This document shows, piece by piece, positions 32,726 through 41,579 of a stretch of 43,705 bases of DNA. Origin of the DNA: Mucilaginibacter xinganensis. Lineage in GTDB: Bacteria > Bacteroidota > Bacteroidia > Sphingobacteriales > Sphingobacteriaceae. The stretch is taken from NCBI GenBank assembly GCA_026225055.1, contig JAMFSA010000067.1:1-43705 (forward strand). The letters run 5' to 3'. Position 1 is the first letter of the stretch; every line of letters starts with the position of its first letter. The notes under the pieces were generated by a model, which did not search any database, had not been told where the DNA came from, and worked only from the letters and a program-made list of their open reading frames with translations. The position numbers were made by a program, and so were the translations under genes.

Positions 32726-35338
32726 TTAATCCTTCGGGCTATTCAGCGTTTCCAAATATCGCTCTAAACTATACTCATCAGGGTATAAAACCTCACGGGC
32801 TTTGCTGCCTTCAAACGGGCCTACTATTCCTGCGGCTTCCAGCTGGTCAATGATACGGCCTGCACGGTTATAGCCCAGTTTCATTTTACGCTGAATGAGC
32901 GAAGTAGAGCCTTGCTGGTGCATTACAATAAGTCGTGCGGCATCTTCAAACATAGGGTCGCGGTTATCGGCATCATATTCTTTTGAGCTGCTGCTGGCTT
33001 CGCCTTCGCCTACATATTCTGGCAGCATCATGGCCGATGGGTAGCCGCGCTGGTTACCAATAAAATCGGAAATTCGTTCCACTTCCGGCGTATCCACAAA
33101 GGCGCATTGCAGGCGAATCAGATCACTACCGGTTGAAAGCAGCATGTCACCACGACCGATCAACTGATCGGCACCACCGGCATCCAATATGGTACGTGAA
33201 TCTATCTTTGATAGTACCCTGAAGGCAAGCCTTGCCGGGAAGTTAGCTTTAATAGTACCCGTAATTACATTAACCGATGGCCTTTGCGTAGCAATAACCA
33301 GGTGAATACCCACTGCACGGGCCAGCTGCGCTATACGGGCAATCGGCATTTCCACTTCTTTACCGGCGGTCATCATCAAATCGGCAAACTCATCAATTAC
33401 CAGTACGATGAATGGCAGGTAACGGTGCTTTTCCGGGTCGCTTATTTTACGGTTTACGTATTTGTGATTGTATTCTTTAAGGTTACGCACCTGCGCGTCT
33501 TTCAGCAGGTCATAACGCTGGTCCATCTCGATACACAATGAGTTTAGCGTGTTTACTACTTTTTTAGTATCGGTGATAATGGCATCAGCTTCATCAGGTA
33601 GCTTAGCCAGGAAATGGCGCTCAATCTTACGGAACAGCGTAAGCTCCACCTTTTTAGGGTCGACCAAAACAAATTTTAATTCCGATGGATGTTTTTTATA
33701 AAGCAGTGAAACTAATATGGCGTTGATACCAACCGATTTACCCTGCCCGGTAGCACCTGCAACCAGTAAGTGGGGCATCTTGGCCAAATCGGCAATAAAT
33801 ACTTCGTTTGAGATGGTTTTACCTAAGGCGATAGGCAGGTCCATGGTATTGGTCTGCCATTTTTCTGTCGACAGGATAGAGCGCATGGAAACCATCTCAG
33901 GATTCTGATTCGGTACCTCGATACCAATAGTACCCTTGCCCGGCATAGGGGCAATGATACGAATCCCTAAAGCAGAAAGGCTCAGCGCAATATCATCCTC
34001 CAGGTTCTTGATCTTGGAGATCCGCACACCCGGCGCAGGTATAATTTCATACAGCGTAACCGTTGGGCCGATGGTAGCCTTTATTTTATCGATATCGATA
34101 TTATAATGGTTAAGCGTGGTGATGATCTTGTTTTTGTTGGCTTCCAGTTCTTCGGTATTTACCTGTATTTTGTTGGAGCCGTAGTTTTCCAGCAGGTCGA
34201 TAGTTGGGTATTTGTAGGATGCCAGATCAAGTTTATGATCGTAAGCGCCAAACTGGTTTACCAATTCCTTGGCTTTGTCGTCATCCGTTTGTTCTATGCT
34301 TAAAACAGGGGTAGGGCGTTCAACCTCAAGGGTTAAAGGTATCTCGTCCTCAGCCTCTGGCTCATGCTTAAACGTATTTACCTCGGGCGATAATACTATC
34401 GGCTCATGAAATACAGGGGCTTGTAAAACGGTTTCCTGCCTCAGCGGTTCCTGCTTTAATGGCTCCTGTTTTAGCAGTTCAGCTTTTACAGTATTTAGCG
34501 GGTTGGGGGTAACAGGTATATTAGCGCCACGTGGCTGCCATTCAAGCGGTACCTCTATCTCGTTTTCATCCTCATCCAGTTCAACCGGGATCGGAGCAAC
34601 TTCAGGAACTTCAACAGCAGTTGCCAGTTTTTCTTTGCGTTGAGGTAGTTTAAAGTCGATATTATAAGCGATAATAAGTGCGGATAAACCTGCAAAAATA
34701 AGCAGTCCCGCAGTACCGGCCTGGCCTATTTGTGCATCAAGCAAGCGGTTGGTCCAGAAACCAAATTCACCCTCAAAATAGTGCGGATAATCAATTACAA
34801 AAGCATGTACAAAACCGATGGCTACTGAACAAAATACAATGCCGAAAAAAGCATAAGCCAGTGTTTTGCTGATAGAGAACAGCCTCACTTTAAACAGCAA
34901 ACGATAGCCGAATACAAAAAATATAAATACAAACAAAAAGGAAGCGACACCAAACCACTCGAATATAAATTGATTTGACAGCAACGCGCCAAATTTACCC
35001 AGCCAGTTTTCAACCACGGGATTTTTAATGCCATTGTCGGTAAGTTCCTGTGTAGTTTTGAACAGATTGTGCCAGCCGCCATTTGCAGGCGAAACATAGC
35101 TCTGATCCTGCTGCCAGGTGAACAGGTAGGAGGTAAACGCCACCAGGAAAAAGATAGACATGATCAAGAAAAACAAGCCGACTATTTTAATAGCGCGGCC
35201 ATCGTTCCAATCAAAAGAGGTGAGCCCTTTCAATTTTGCCGACATGGCAGGCTTTTCCTTCTCGCTCTTATTGCTTTGGCGGGGCTGATTATCTTCTTTT
35301 AAAGTATTTGATTTAAACTGATTTCCTTTTACCGGCAT
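32726..35338 (-). CDS. ftsK: DNA translocase FtsK/SpoIIIE
   Basis: FtsK (870 aa), the membrane-anchored DNA pump that clears chromosome ends from the division septum. The N-terminus has about four to five membrane helices (residues about 50-240), then a Glu/Pro-rich linker (about 240-370) with a short repeated segment (LLKQEPLKQEPLRQE), then the motor. The motor shows Walker A GATGQGKSVGIN, Walker B FIVLVIDEFADLM and IATQRPSVNVITG. The C-terminal winged-helix gamma domain (GSTSLIQRKMKLGYNRAGRIIDQLEAAGIVG) binds orientation sequences. All parts are complete. lolA follows downstream; the gene has its own likely promoter. Confidence 0.97.
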   Translation of the reverse strand: MPVKGNQFKSNTLKEDNQPRQSNKSEKEKPAMSAKLKGLTSFDWNDGRAIKIVGLFFLIMSIFFLVAFTSYLFTWQQDQSYVSPANGGWHNLFKTTQELTDNGIKNPVVENWLGKFGALLSNQFIFEWFGVASFLFVFIFFVFGYRLLFKVRLFSISKTLAYAFFGIVFCSVAIGFVHAFVIDYPHYFEGEFGFWTNRLLDAQIGQAGTAGLLIFAGLSALIIAYNIDFKLPQRKEKLATAVEVPEVAPIPVELDEDENEIEVPLEWQPRGANIPVTPNPLNTVKAELLKQEPLKQEPLRQETVLQAPVFHEPIVLSPEVNTFKHEPEAEDEIPLTLEVERPTPVLSIEQTDDDKAKELVNQFGAYDHKLDLASYKYPTIDLLENYGSNKIQVNTEELEANKNKIITTLNHYNIDIDKIKATIGPTVTLYEIIPAPGVRISKIKNLEDDIALSLSALGIRIIAPMPGKGTIGIEVPNQNPEMVSMRSILSTEKWQTNTMDLPIALGKTISNEVFIADLAKMPHLLVAGATGQGKSVGINAILVSLLYKKHPSELKFVLVDPKKVELTLFRKIERHFLAKLPDEADAIITDTKKVVNTLNSLCIEMDQRYDLLKDAQVRNLKEYNHKYVNRKISDPEKHRYLPFIVLVIDEFADLMMTAGKEVEMPIARIAQLARAVGIHLVIATQRPSVNVITGTIKANFPARLAFRVLSKIDSRTILDAGGADQLIGRGDMLLSTGSDLIRLQCAFVDTPEVERISDFIGNQRGYPSAMMLPEYVGEGEASSSSKEYDADNRDPMFEDAARLIVMHQQGSTSLIQRKMKLGYNRAGRIIDQLEAAGIVGPFEGSKAREVLYPDEYSLERYLETLNSPKD

Positions 35339-35362
35339 ACTTGTTCAACAGTATATAAGGTA

Positions 35363-35370
35363 CAAATATA
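35363..35370 (-). promoter_or_regulatory. Candidate -7 element of ftsK
   Basis: TATATTTG on the minus strand fits TAnnTTTG and lies about 25 nt before the ATG, a sensible leader length. No clear -33 TTG at 19 bp. Confidence 0.42.
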
Positions 35371-35528
35371 AAGTTAATAGATTAAACTTATTTGGGGTGA
35401 AATTTTTAATTTTTTACTAATTTGGAAGCTTTATGTAAATCAGGCATGAAAATGGCAGATGAAAATAGAATGTAATTCATCTGTTTTGAATTATATCGTA
35501 TTAGTTATTAATTACTTAAAAGTAAATA

Positions 35529-36176
35529 ATGAGCCTGGAACAACTTGAAGAATACATAACCACCGGCGATGTTATCGGCCTAAATGTGCTGCTTACACAG
35601 AACCCCAAACTGGCAAAAGGCGCTACCAGTCACAATGTATCGCCACTGATGCTTTCATGCTATTATAAGAAGCCTGAAGTTACCGCCCTGCTGTTAAAAT
35701 ATGTAGATGATATCACCTTATTTGAGGCTGCCGCGGCTGGTAAATTTGATGTGGTTGCCCATTTGGTTTTTACTTACCCCGATGCGTTAGATTATTTTGC
35801 TGATGACGGCTTTACGCCGCTGGGATTAGCCTGTTATTTTGGTCAGCATGAGATTGCACGTTACCTGGTGCTGAAGGGTGCAGATGTGAACCAACCATCG
35901 AACAACGGCTTTAACGTTTTTCCTATACACTCCGCCGCTGCGGGTAATTACACTGATATTGCTAAGCTTTTGATAGATAATGGCGCGAATATAAATGTGC
36001 GCCAGCAAGCGGGTTCAACGCCATTGCACTCGGCCGCGCAAAATGGCAACCTTGATCTGCTGATACTTTTGCTTGAAAACGGAGCCGATGTAAACGCCCG
36101 TATGGAGGGTGGTAAACTACCCGCTGATCTGGCAAGGGAAAAAGGTTTTAAGGAGATTGCGGAGATATTGGAGTAG
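35529..36176 (+). CDS. Ankyrin-repeat protein
   Basis: A 215-aa cytosolic protein made of about five ankyrin repeats, the best being DGFTPLGLACYFGQHEIARYL, NGFNVFPIHSAAAGNYTDIAKLL and GSTPLHSAAQNGNLDLLILLL, each with the expected G-x-TPLHxAA turn and following helix pair. No signal peptide. Ankyrin repeats bind other proteins; the partner is unknown. Monocistronic, divergent from ftsK, and followed by repeat family B. Confidence 0.9.
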   Translation: MSLEQLEEYITTGDVIGLNVLLTQNPKLAKGATSHNVSPLMLSCYYKKPEVTALLLKYVDDITLFEAAAAGKFDVVAHLVFTYPDALDYFADDGFTPLGLACYFGQHEIARYLVLKGADVNQPSNNGFNVFPIHSAAAGNYTDIAKLLIDNGANINVRQQAGSTPLHSAAQNGNLDLLILLLENGADVNARMEGGKLPADLAREKGFKEIAEILE

Positions 36177-36191
36177 AGCCCCTTTCCAATG

Positions 36192-36275
36192 TTGTCATGC
36201 TGAGGAACGAAGCATCTATTCTGCAAGCGGACGATTGAACGCGGACAGGTTCTTCGCTGCCGCTCAGAATGACAA
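36192..36275. repeat. Repeat family B, copy 1
   Basis: Ends TTGTCATGCTGAG (36192-36204) and CTCAGAATGACAA (36263-36275) around a core containing AACGAAGCATCTATTCTGC and GGTTCTTCGCT. Its TGTCAT ends recall family A. It lies 16 bp after the ankyrin gene. Confidence 0.85.
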
Positions 36276-36291
36276 TTAATTATTCTACATT

Positions 36292-36432
36292 TTGTCATGC
36301 TGAGTTTTAAAATCCGCGGCCTCTGAAGGTGAAATGACAGATTTTTCAATTCTGTCATGGGTAGGAACGAAGCATCTATTTTGCAAGCGGATGATTGAAT
36401 GCGGATAGGTTCTTCGCTATCAGAATGACAAT
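36292..36432. repeat. Repeat family B, composite copy 2
   Basis: Two joined modules: a short one (TGTCATGCTGAG to GAAATGACAG, with ATCCGCGG) and a long one like copy 1 ending CAGAATGACAA. It lies directly at the 3' end of the Fpg/Nei gene; an inverted composite of the same two modules lies at 37529-37673. Confidence 0.82.
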
Positions 36433-36435
36433 TTT

Positions 36436-37179
36436 TTAATGATTCTCATCATAAAGCACCTCGCATTTATCGCAGTAATACGTATGCCTTTTAGTTTTGC
36501 CCAGATCAGCTTTATGAAATGGGATATGGTCCCGCGGACAAATGTCCTGTTCATAAGCTTCAAAATGTTTGCTTAGTACACCCTGCTTTTTCCACTTTAA
36601 AAAATCCTGACTGTAGTTAACCGTTTCATCCGCCAGCTCTTTTAGCTTTTCGTCGGGGATATCCGCTATGCTGCTTTCTGGGTGTACCCTTGCCCTGAAT
36701 AAAACCTCGTTGCGGATGATATTACCAACACCCGAAAAGATCTTTTGATCGAGCAGCAGGTCGCCGATGATCCTTTTGGGTTTGGCTTTCATCTTCTCAA
36801 TGGCTTTTGCTGTACTCCAGCCATCGCTCATCACATCTGCCGACCAATCATAAATCTCATCCAGCGGCTTGTCGATCAGGATCACCGAGCTGATATAAAA
36901 ATTCACCTCACCTGTATTGAATTGCAGACCAAGGCTTGCGTTGTGCTTGCCGCGACTATTTATACGATAGGACCCAAACAGCATCAAATGCACTCGCACG
37001 GTAAACTTTGGGAAACAGAGCAGCAGGTGCTTGCCCCAGGTTTTTATATCGATTAATGTTTTACCGATCAATATTTCCGGGTTCATTTTAGGCGTGTAGC
37101 CATTCGCAGCTATTACTTTTTTGTGGATGAAGGGTTGTAACTCTTCTTTTAGTATGACTAAGATCGGTCCTTCAGGCAT
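36436..37179 (-). CDS. Fpg/Nei-family DNA glycosylase/AP lyase
   Basis: A 247-aa base-excision repair enzyme that removes oxidised bases and cuts the strand. The start must be ATG 37179, because the mature N-terminal Pro (MPEGP) is the catalytic nucleophile and the next residue the catalytic Glu; an upstream in-frame start would bury it. The middle has LLLDQKIFSGVGNIIRNEVLFRARVHP, the family helix-two-turn-helix. The C-terminal zinc finger is atypical: the second pair is CDKC, but the first is CPRDH, so one Cys seems replaced by His. It resembles the Nei (endonuclease VIII) branch. It lies between inverted copies of repeat family B and has no operon partner. Confidence 0.9.
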   Translation of the reverse strand: MPEGPILVILKEELQPFIHKKVIAANGYTPKMNPEILIGKTLIDIKTWGKHLLLCFPKFTVRVHLMLFGSYRINSRGKHNASLGLQFNTGEVNFYISSVILIDKPLDEIYDWSADVMSDGWSTAKAIEKMKAKPKRIIGDLLLDQKIFSGVGNIIRNEVLFRARVHPESSIADIPDEKLKELADETVNYSQDFLKWKKQGVLSKHFEAYEQDICPRDHIPFHKADLGKTKRHTYYCDKCEVLYDENH

Positions 37180-37209
37180 GGCATTAGTTTTATGCCGGAT
37201 AGAGGGCAA

Positions 37210-37528
37210 AGATTAAGCCAAGGTTATTTCTGATTTAGGATTTTCGATTTCGGATTTGTTGGAAGCGCTCCGTTGGACTCACCCGACTACGCTGCGCTGG
37301 TCGACCTCTCTTCGCCTGCGGCGCAAAGAGGTGCAAAAAAGAAAATCCCTCTTTACGGTTTAGCGTAGAGAGGGATGACGAGCGAAGTAAAGTCAGGGTG
37401 AGTTAACTCTGCGATTAGCGAAGCCCGCGTTAAGGATAGAAGCGGATACCGGCCTTGCGCCTAATGCCTGTGCAGTATGAGCGGATAGCCTGACCCGGAG
37501 GGTAACGCCCTGAAAATACTCTCAAAAC
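37210..37528. repeat. Palindrome-rich repeat module upstream of the Fpg/Nei gene
   Basis: About 320 bp with no credible gene. Outer near-inverted arms GACTCACCCGACT (about 37275) and AGTCAGGGTGAGT (about 37391) enclose two hairpins, CCTCT..GGCG/AAGAGG and TCCCTCT-TACG/CGTA-AGAGGGA. A second module rich in GCGGATA follows, with CCTGACCCGGAGGGTAACG near its end. It looks like dispersed intergenic repeats of this lineage rather than a gene. Confidence 0.6.
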
Positions 37529-37673
37529 TTGTCATGCTGAGGGACGAAGCATCTTATTCTGCAAGCGGACAATTGAACGCGGATAGGTTCTTCGCTACCG
37601 CTACCCATGACAGAATTAAAAAATATGTCATTTCACCTTCACAGTCCACGGATTTTAAAACTCAGAATGACAA
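37529..37673. repeat. Repeat family B, composite copy 3 (inverted relative to copy 2)
   Basis: Modules in reverse order to copy 2: the long one first (TTGTCATGCTGAG to CCCATGACAG), then the short one (TGTCATTTCACC to CTCAGAATGACAA). The stretch from CCCATGACAG to the end matches copy 2 in inverted orientation, whereas the core of the long module has the same orientation in both. Confidence 0.82.
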
Positions 37674-37690
37674 GTTAATAATAGAACCAC

Positions 37691-39565
37691 CTACTTCACC
37701 ACCCAAACATTATCCTTCTTATTCACATCCGGATCATAACCTGTGCCTAAGGTGAATTTGGCTATCGGTTTAGCATCAGTAAATTTTACTAAATAGGTTT
37801 TACTGCCATCTTTCCAAACAGCGATGCTTTGGTGTATGATTTTGGTGCTACCATCTTTATAAAAGATGGTTAAATCAACAGGTACGGGTTTGGTGCCTAT
37901 GTTAGTGATGGTTACTATATAGTTATTTTGCTTGTTAACTACGCTTGTTATGCCCTGATCAGGTACGCCGTTGTCGAAGAACCAGGCTTTCCAAAACCAG
38001 TTCATGTTGATGCCTGCGCCGGTGTTCATGCAGTTGAAGAAGTCGTAAGGCATGGGGTGTTTGCCGTGCCATTGGGTAATATAATAATGCAGCGCTTTGG
38101 TGAATAATGCATCACCCAGCATATCTTTTACAAACAGGTAGCCCATGCCGGGTTTAGGGTAGCTGTCGGTAAAACCGGCAGTTCCGGTTAAGCCGGGGGT
38201 AAGCGTCATGATTGGTACATCATCCTCATTGCCTGCATCTTTTTCAACTGCTTCAATACCGTAGTCGTCAAATATCTTATTGTCTATTATCGGGCTGATA
38301 GTCCATTCGCCAATGGTTGCCCAGCCTTCGTCCATCCAGCCGTATTTGGTTTCGTTAATGCCCATGTAAAAAGGGAACATGGTGTGGAATATCTCATGGT
38401 CGGTTAGTTCTATCTCGTCATTCTCTTTTTCGAGCGGGTTATCATTTACCATCATCGGGTATTCCATCTGGTCGAGGCCGTCGAAAACGGTTTCATGCGG
38501 GTAAGGATATGGCCATTTCGGGAAGGTATAGCTCATGGCTTCCACAGTTTTGCGGGCATGGTCGACCACGGGCAGATAATCTTTATGGTCAGGGTTAAAT
38601 ACCGCGTCAACACGGGTACGCCTGTGCGTTATTGGGTCGACTATTAAACTACTGGCTTTCCACAAATAATGGTTGCTGGTGGCAAAAACCAGGTCGGTAA
38701 CGCTGTCGGCTTCAAATTTCCAGGTATGGCTGGCACCTTTTGTGGTGATGTCACCGGCTTTCTGGTCGGCATTAGTGATCATATCAGTTATGTTATCACT
38801 TTTGCCTGCGGCGGATAAACGCTCAATAATTTTAGGATTGTAAACTTCCGACGCATTTTTAAGGCTGCCGGTTGCCCAAACCTCGTAATTCCCTGGTACG
38901 GTAATCTCGGCATTAAAGTGGCAAAAATCATTGTAAAACTCTTCCGATCCGCGGTAAGGATATTTATTCCAGCCATCAATATCATCATAAACAGCCACGC
39001 GTGGAAAGAAATAAGCGATAAAAAATGCACCCGAATCAACCTGACCGGTACGCACATGCGAACCTTTATTAAGGATATAAGAATAATTAATGCTGAATTT
39101 GATATGCTGAGATGGTAACAAGGCCGGGATTTTCACCACCATGTTAGTGCCGTCTATGCGCCATTGTTGGGCATCCTGATTTTGCTGGTTTATACTTAGA
39201 TCTTTGATCTGTACACCGTCGCCCAGGTCTTCCGGTTTTATATTAGATTCATGGTTAACCCCTTTTTTGTACAGATTAGGATATAGCTTAAAATAGACCT
39301 GCTTTAACGTATCTGGACTGTTATTCACATAATCAATATATACCGATCCGTTTAACAGGCGGGTTTGCGGGTTAAAATCAACCTTTATGTTGTAGTCGGC
39401 CCGGTTTTGCCAGTAGTTTTTACCGGGTTCACCGGTAACTGTACGGGTGCCTTTGGTATAGGTGGCCTGCAGGTTTACAGGTACATATAATTTAGTTTGG
39501 GCCGATGTGTTTAAAGCAGCTAACAGCGCAGCTACGGGTAGCAGTTTTTTAAAATGTGGTATCAA
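37691..39565 (-). CDS. M1-family metallopeptidase
   Basis: A 624-aa exported zinc peptidase with a signal peptide (about residues 1-22, ending TSAQ). The zinc site is H390-E-I-F-H394 with the third ligand Glu413 in WMDEGWA, spaced exactly as HExxH-18-E. The exopeptidase loop is QMEYPMMV in place of GAMEN, and a Tyr-rich strand follows. The N-terminal beta saddle (NYNIKVDFNPQTRLLNGSVYIDYVN) is complete. The start is TTG 39565, since an in-frame stop lies just upstream and the next ATG would remove the signal. M1 enzymes trim N-terminal residues of peptides; this one probably digests imported or external peptides. Monocistronic. Confidence 0.92.
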   Translation of the reverse strand: MIPHFKKLLPVAALLAALNTSAQTKLYVPVNLQATYTKGTRTVTGEPGKNYWQNRADYNIKVDFNPQTRLLNGSVYIDYVNNSPDTLKQVYFKLYPNLYKKGVNHESNIKPEDLGDGVQIKDLSINQQNQDAQQWRIDGTNMVVKIPALLPSQHIKFSINYSYILNKGSHVRTGQVDSGAFFIAYFFPRVAVYDDIDGWNKYPYRGSEEFYNDFCHFNAEITVPGNYEVWATGSLKNASEVYNPKIIERLSAAGKSDNITDMITNADQKAGDITTKGASHTWKFEADSVTDLVFATSNHYLWKASSLIVDPITHRRTRVDAVFNPDHKDYLPVVDHARKTVEAMSYTFPKWPYPYPHETVFDGLDQMEYPMMVNDNPLEKENDEIELTDHEIFHTMFPFYMGINETKYGWMDEGWATIGEWTISPIIDNKIFDDYGIEAVEKDAGNEDDVPIMTLTPGLTGTAGFTDSYPKPGMGYLFVKDMLGDALFTKALHYYITQWHGKHPMPYDFFNCMNTGAGINMNWFWKAWFFDNGVPDQGITSVVNKQNNYIVTITNIGTKPVPVDLTIFYKDGSTKIIHQSIAVWKDGSKTYLVKFTDAKPIAKFTLGTGYDPDVNKKDNVWVVK

Positions 39566-39710
39566 AGCGAGTCAATTAAAGGGGTAAATATAATATACCG
39601 TATCAACATTAAAGGCATAATAATCAACAGCTTTAGGAATTTGGGTGTCTTTTAAAAAAACTATCGATTTATTTGCCAACCTTTTAAAGCAAAATGGTGT
39701 TATTTAGCAT

Positions 39711-41015
39711 ATGGAGAAAATCGACGTACTGGTAATAGGCGCAGGGGCAGCCGGATTAATGGCGGCTTATAAACTGACCCAAAAAGGCAAAAAAGTTACC
39801 ATACTCGAGGCGCGGAACCGTACCGGCGGGCGCATCCATACTATTGGCCATGAATCTTTTTTTCAGCATGCCGAACTGGGCGCTGAATTTGTACATGGCG
39901 ATCTACCGGTCACGCTGAGTTTATTAGATGAAGCAGGCATAAAATATTCCCCGGCAAACGGCGAAATGGTGCGCTATGCTAAAGGCGAATTTGCAGATAG
40001 TGAACAGTTTATTGAAAGCTGGGATCTGCTGATAGAGCGGCTTAATGAACTAAGAGAAGATACCAATATCTATGATTTTTTGCTGGCTGAATTTCCCGGC
40101 GATAAATACCAGCCCTTAAGGGATGGCGTATGGAACTATGTTTCGGGCTATGATAATGCCGACCCACGCAAAGCCAGCGCCTTTGCCCTGCGCAAGGAAT
40201 GGCAAAATGAGGATGAGGATGCGCAGCATAGGGTAAATGAAGGTTATTGTTCCATGATAAATTATCTGGCTAAAACATGCAGGGAAGCAGGTAATTCTAT
40301 TTACTTGAACACTGTAGTTAAAGAGATTTACTGGAAGGAATGCGAAGTTCGCATAGTTACCGACGAAGGCATAAATTACGAAGCTTGCCAGCTAATTATA
40401 GCCTTGCCATTGGGCGTGCTGCAAGCCAATTGGCAGGAAAAGGGGTCTATAACCTTTCATCCGCCTATACCCGAACAAACTGCTGCCATACAGGCTATGG
40501 GTTTTGGCGCGGTAATAAAGTTTTTGCTGGAATTTGATAAAGCTTTTTGGGAGGATAACGCAATAAAACGGCTTGCCGGGAAAAGTTTAAAGGAGATGAT
40601 CTTCCTGTTATCGGATGAAGAGATCCCAACCTGGTGGACACAGCACCCGCAGCATTCGCCATTGCTTACAGGTTGGCTGGGTGGCCCGGCTGCTGTCGGT
40701 AAAAAGGATTGTACGCTTGATGAACTTTTACAGCAGGCCCTGCAATCGCTCAGTAATATATTTAAGCTGAGTGTTGATGAACTGAAAGCCAAATTAATAG
40801 CCTGGAATATTATCAATTGGGAAAATGAACCCTTCACCCGCGGATCATACAGCTACGATACCGTTGCCGCGCCCGAAGCACGTAAGGTTTTGAATACTCC
40901 GGTTGATAATACACTTTTTTTTGCCGGTGAGCATTTGTATGATGGTGCAGCTATGGGAACGGTTGAGGCCGCGCTTACGAGTGGGGTGGAAGTGGCAGAG
41001 AAAATATTAGGGTAA
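39711..41015 (+). CDS. Flavin monoamine oxidase family protein
   Basis: A 434-aa FAD-dependent oxidase. The dinucleotide fold is VLVIGAGAAGLMAAYKL (glycines 10, 12, 15) with ILEARNRTGGRIHT; the C-terminal FAD motif is LFFAGEHLYDGAAMGTVEAALTSG. Middle motifs ELGAEFVHGD and LIIALPLGVLQ are usual in amine oxidases. No signal peptide, so cytosolic. The substrate (polyamine, aromatic or other amine) cannot be read. Its 3' end overlaps the toxin gene by 9 bp on the opposite strand. Confidence 0.9.
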   Translation: MEKIDVLVIGAGAAGLMAAYKLTQKGKKVTILEARNRTGGRIHTIGHESFFQHAELGAEFVHGDLPVTLSLLDEAGIKYSPANGEMVRYAKGEFADSEQFIESWDLLIERLNELREDTNIYDFLLAEFPGDKYQPLRDGVWNYVSGYDNADPRKASAFALRKEWQNEDEDAQHRVNEGYCSMINYLAKTCREAGNSIYLNTVVKEIYWKECEVRIVTDEGINYEACQLIIALPLGVLQANWQEKGSITFHPPIPEQTAAIQAMGFGAVIKFLLEFDKAFWEDNAIKRLAGKSLKEMIFLLSDEEIPTWWTQHPQHSPLLTGWLGGPAAVGKKDCTLDELLQQALQSLSNIFKLSVDELKAKLIAWNIINWENEPFTRGSYSYDTVAAPEARKVLNTPVDNTLFFAGEHLYDGAAMGTVEAALTSGVEVAEKILG

Positions 41016-41327
41016 TTGAAAAATTAATTTCAGCTTGACATTTAATTCAGTCATCTCAACTTTATTGAGCGATCCGATTATGCCTACAATCAACTTTCTG
41101 TCAACAGTTGCCAATTTACTTAATCGCACAAGTGATGTCTTCTTAATGCCATTAGTTGTTTGCGGTTGTAATACAATATCCGTGATTTCCTGCCATTGAA
41201 GTTGTGTAGTAATAAAAGATACCGTTACATCAAGAGGAGTTTCTGTGAGTATTAATGCAGGGCGTAATTTATTTCCTGTCAGATCGGTAAAAGGAAATGG
41301 AATGAGGACAATATTTCCTTTGGGCAT
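41007..41327 (-). CDS. PemK/MazF-type toxin
   Basis: A 106-aa protein of the PemK/MazF family, usually a ribosome-independent mRNA interferase. The family opening GNIVLIPFPFTDLTGNKLRPALIL is clear, with TTQLQWQEITDIVL and KTSLVRLSKLATVDRKLIVG following. It is the second gene of a two-gene unit: its ATG at 41327 overlaps the antitoxin stop by one base (TAATG). The 3' end overlaps the amine oxidase gene tail by 9 bp in convergent orientation. Activity is untested; family call strong. Confidence 0.9.
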   Translation of the reverse strand: MPKGNIVLIPFPFTDLTGNKLRPALILTETPLDVTVSFITTQLQWQEITDIVLQPQTTNGIKKTSLVRLSKLATVDRKLIVGIIGSLNKVEMTELNVKLKLIFQLP

Positions 41328-41551
41328 TAATATTTTTCTTTAATGTCCTTTATTGAATAAAGATCTTCTTCATCATTTAAGAAATTAAAAGCAGTACTAT
41401 GCTCTACAATTTTTTGTATTCCTTCCTGTAAAGAATCATCCTCATATTTTTTCATAATGAAATCAGCGAAATCGGCTACCTCTTCAGCCTTTTCATTAGG
41501 CAAAACATTTAATGTTCTTAATGTTTTTTCTATGATAGCTTCTTTTGTCAT
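41327..41551 (-). CDS. Antitoxin of the MazF-type toxin
   Basis: A 74-aa acidic protein: an N-terminal helix pair (EAIIEKTLRTLNVLPNEKAEEV, ADFADFIMKKYEDDSL) and a flexible acidic tail (DEEDLYSIKDIKEKY). Such a tail is typical of antitoxins that wrap the MazF-type toxin. I do not see a classic DNA-binding fold, so the name rests on position: it directly precedes the toxin and overlaps it by one base. The gene starts 28 bp after the GH8 gene and may have its own promoter. Confidence 0.8.
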   Translation of the reverse strand: MTKEAIIEKTLRTLNVLPNEKAEEVADFADFIMKKYEDDSLQEGIQKIVEHSTAFNFLNDEEDLYSIKDIKEKY

Positions 41552-41558
41552 AATAACT

Positions 41559-41566
41559 CAAATATA
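41559..41566 (-). promoter_or_regulatory. Candidate -7 element of the toxin-antitoxin pair
   Basis: TATATTTG on the minus strand fits TAnnTTTG and lies 7 bp before the antitoxin ATG, after the GH8 stop. This would give an almost leaderless transcript. Confidence 0.35.
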
Positions 41567-41579
41567 ATAAAAATTTATT

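Noticed and set aside
37534..37755. Short open frame through repeat B3
   Set aside because: It covers palindromic repeat sequence and the end of the M1 peptidase gene; no protein-like pattern.
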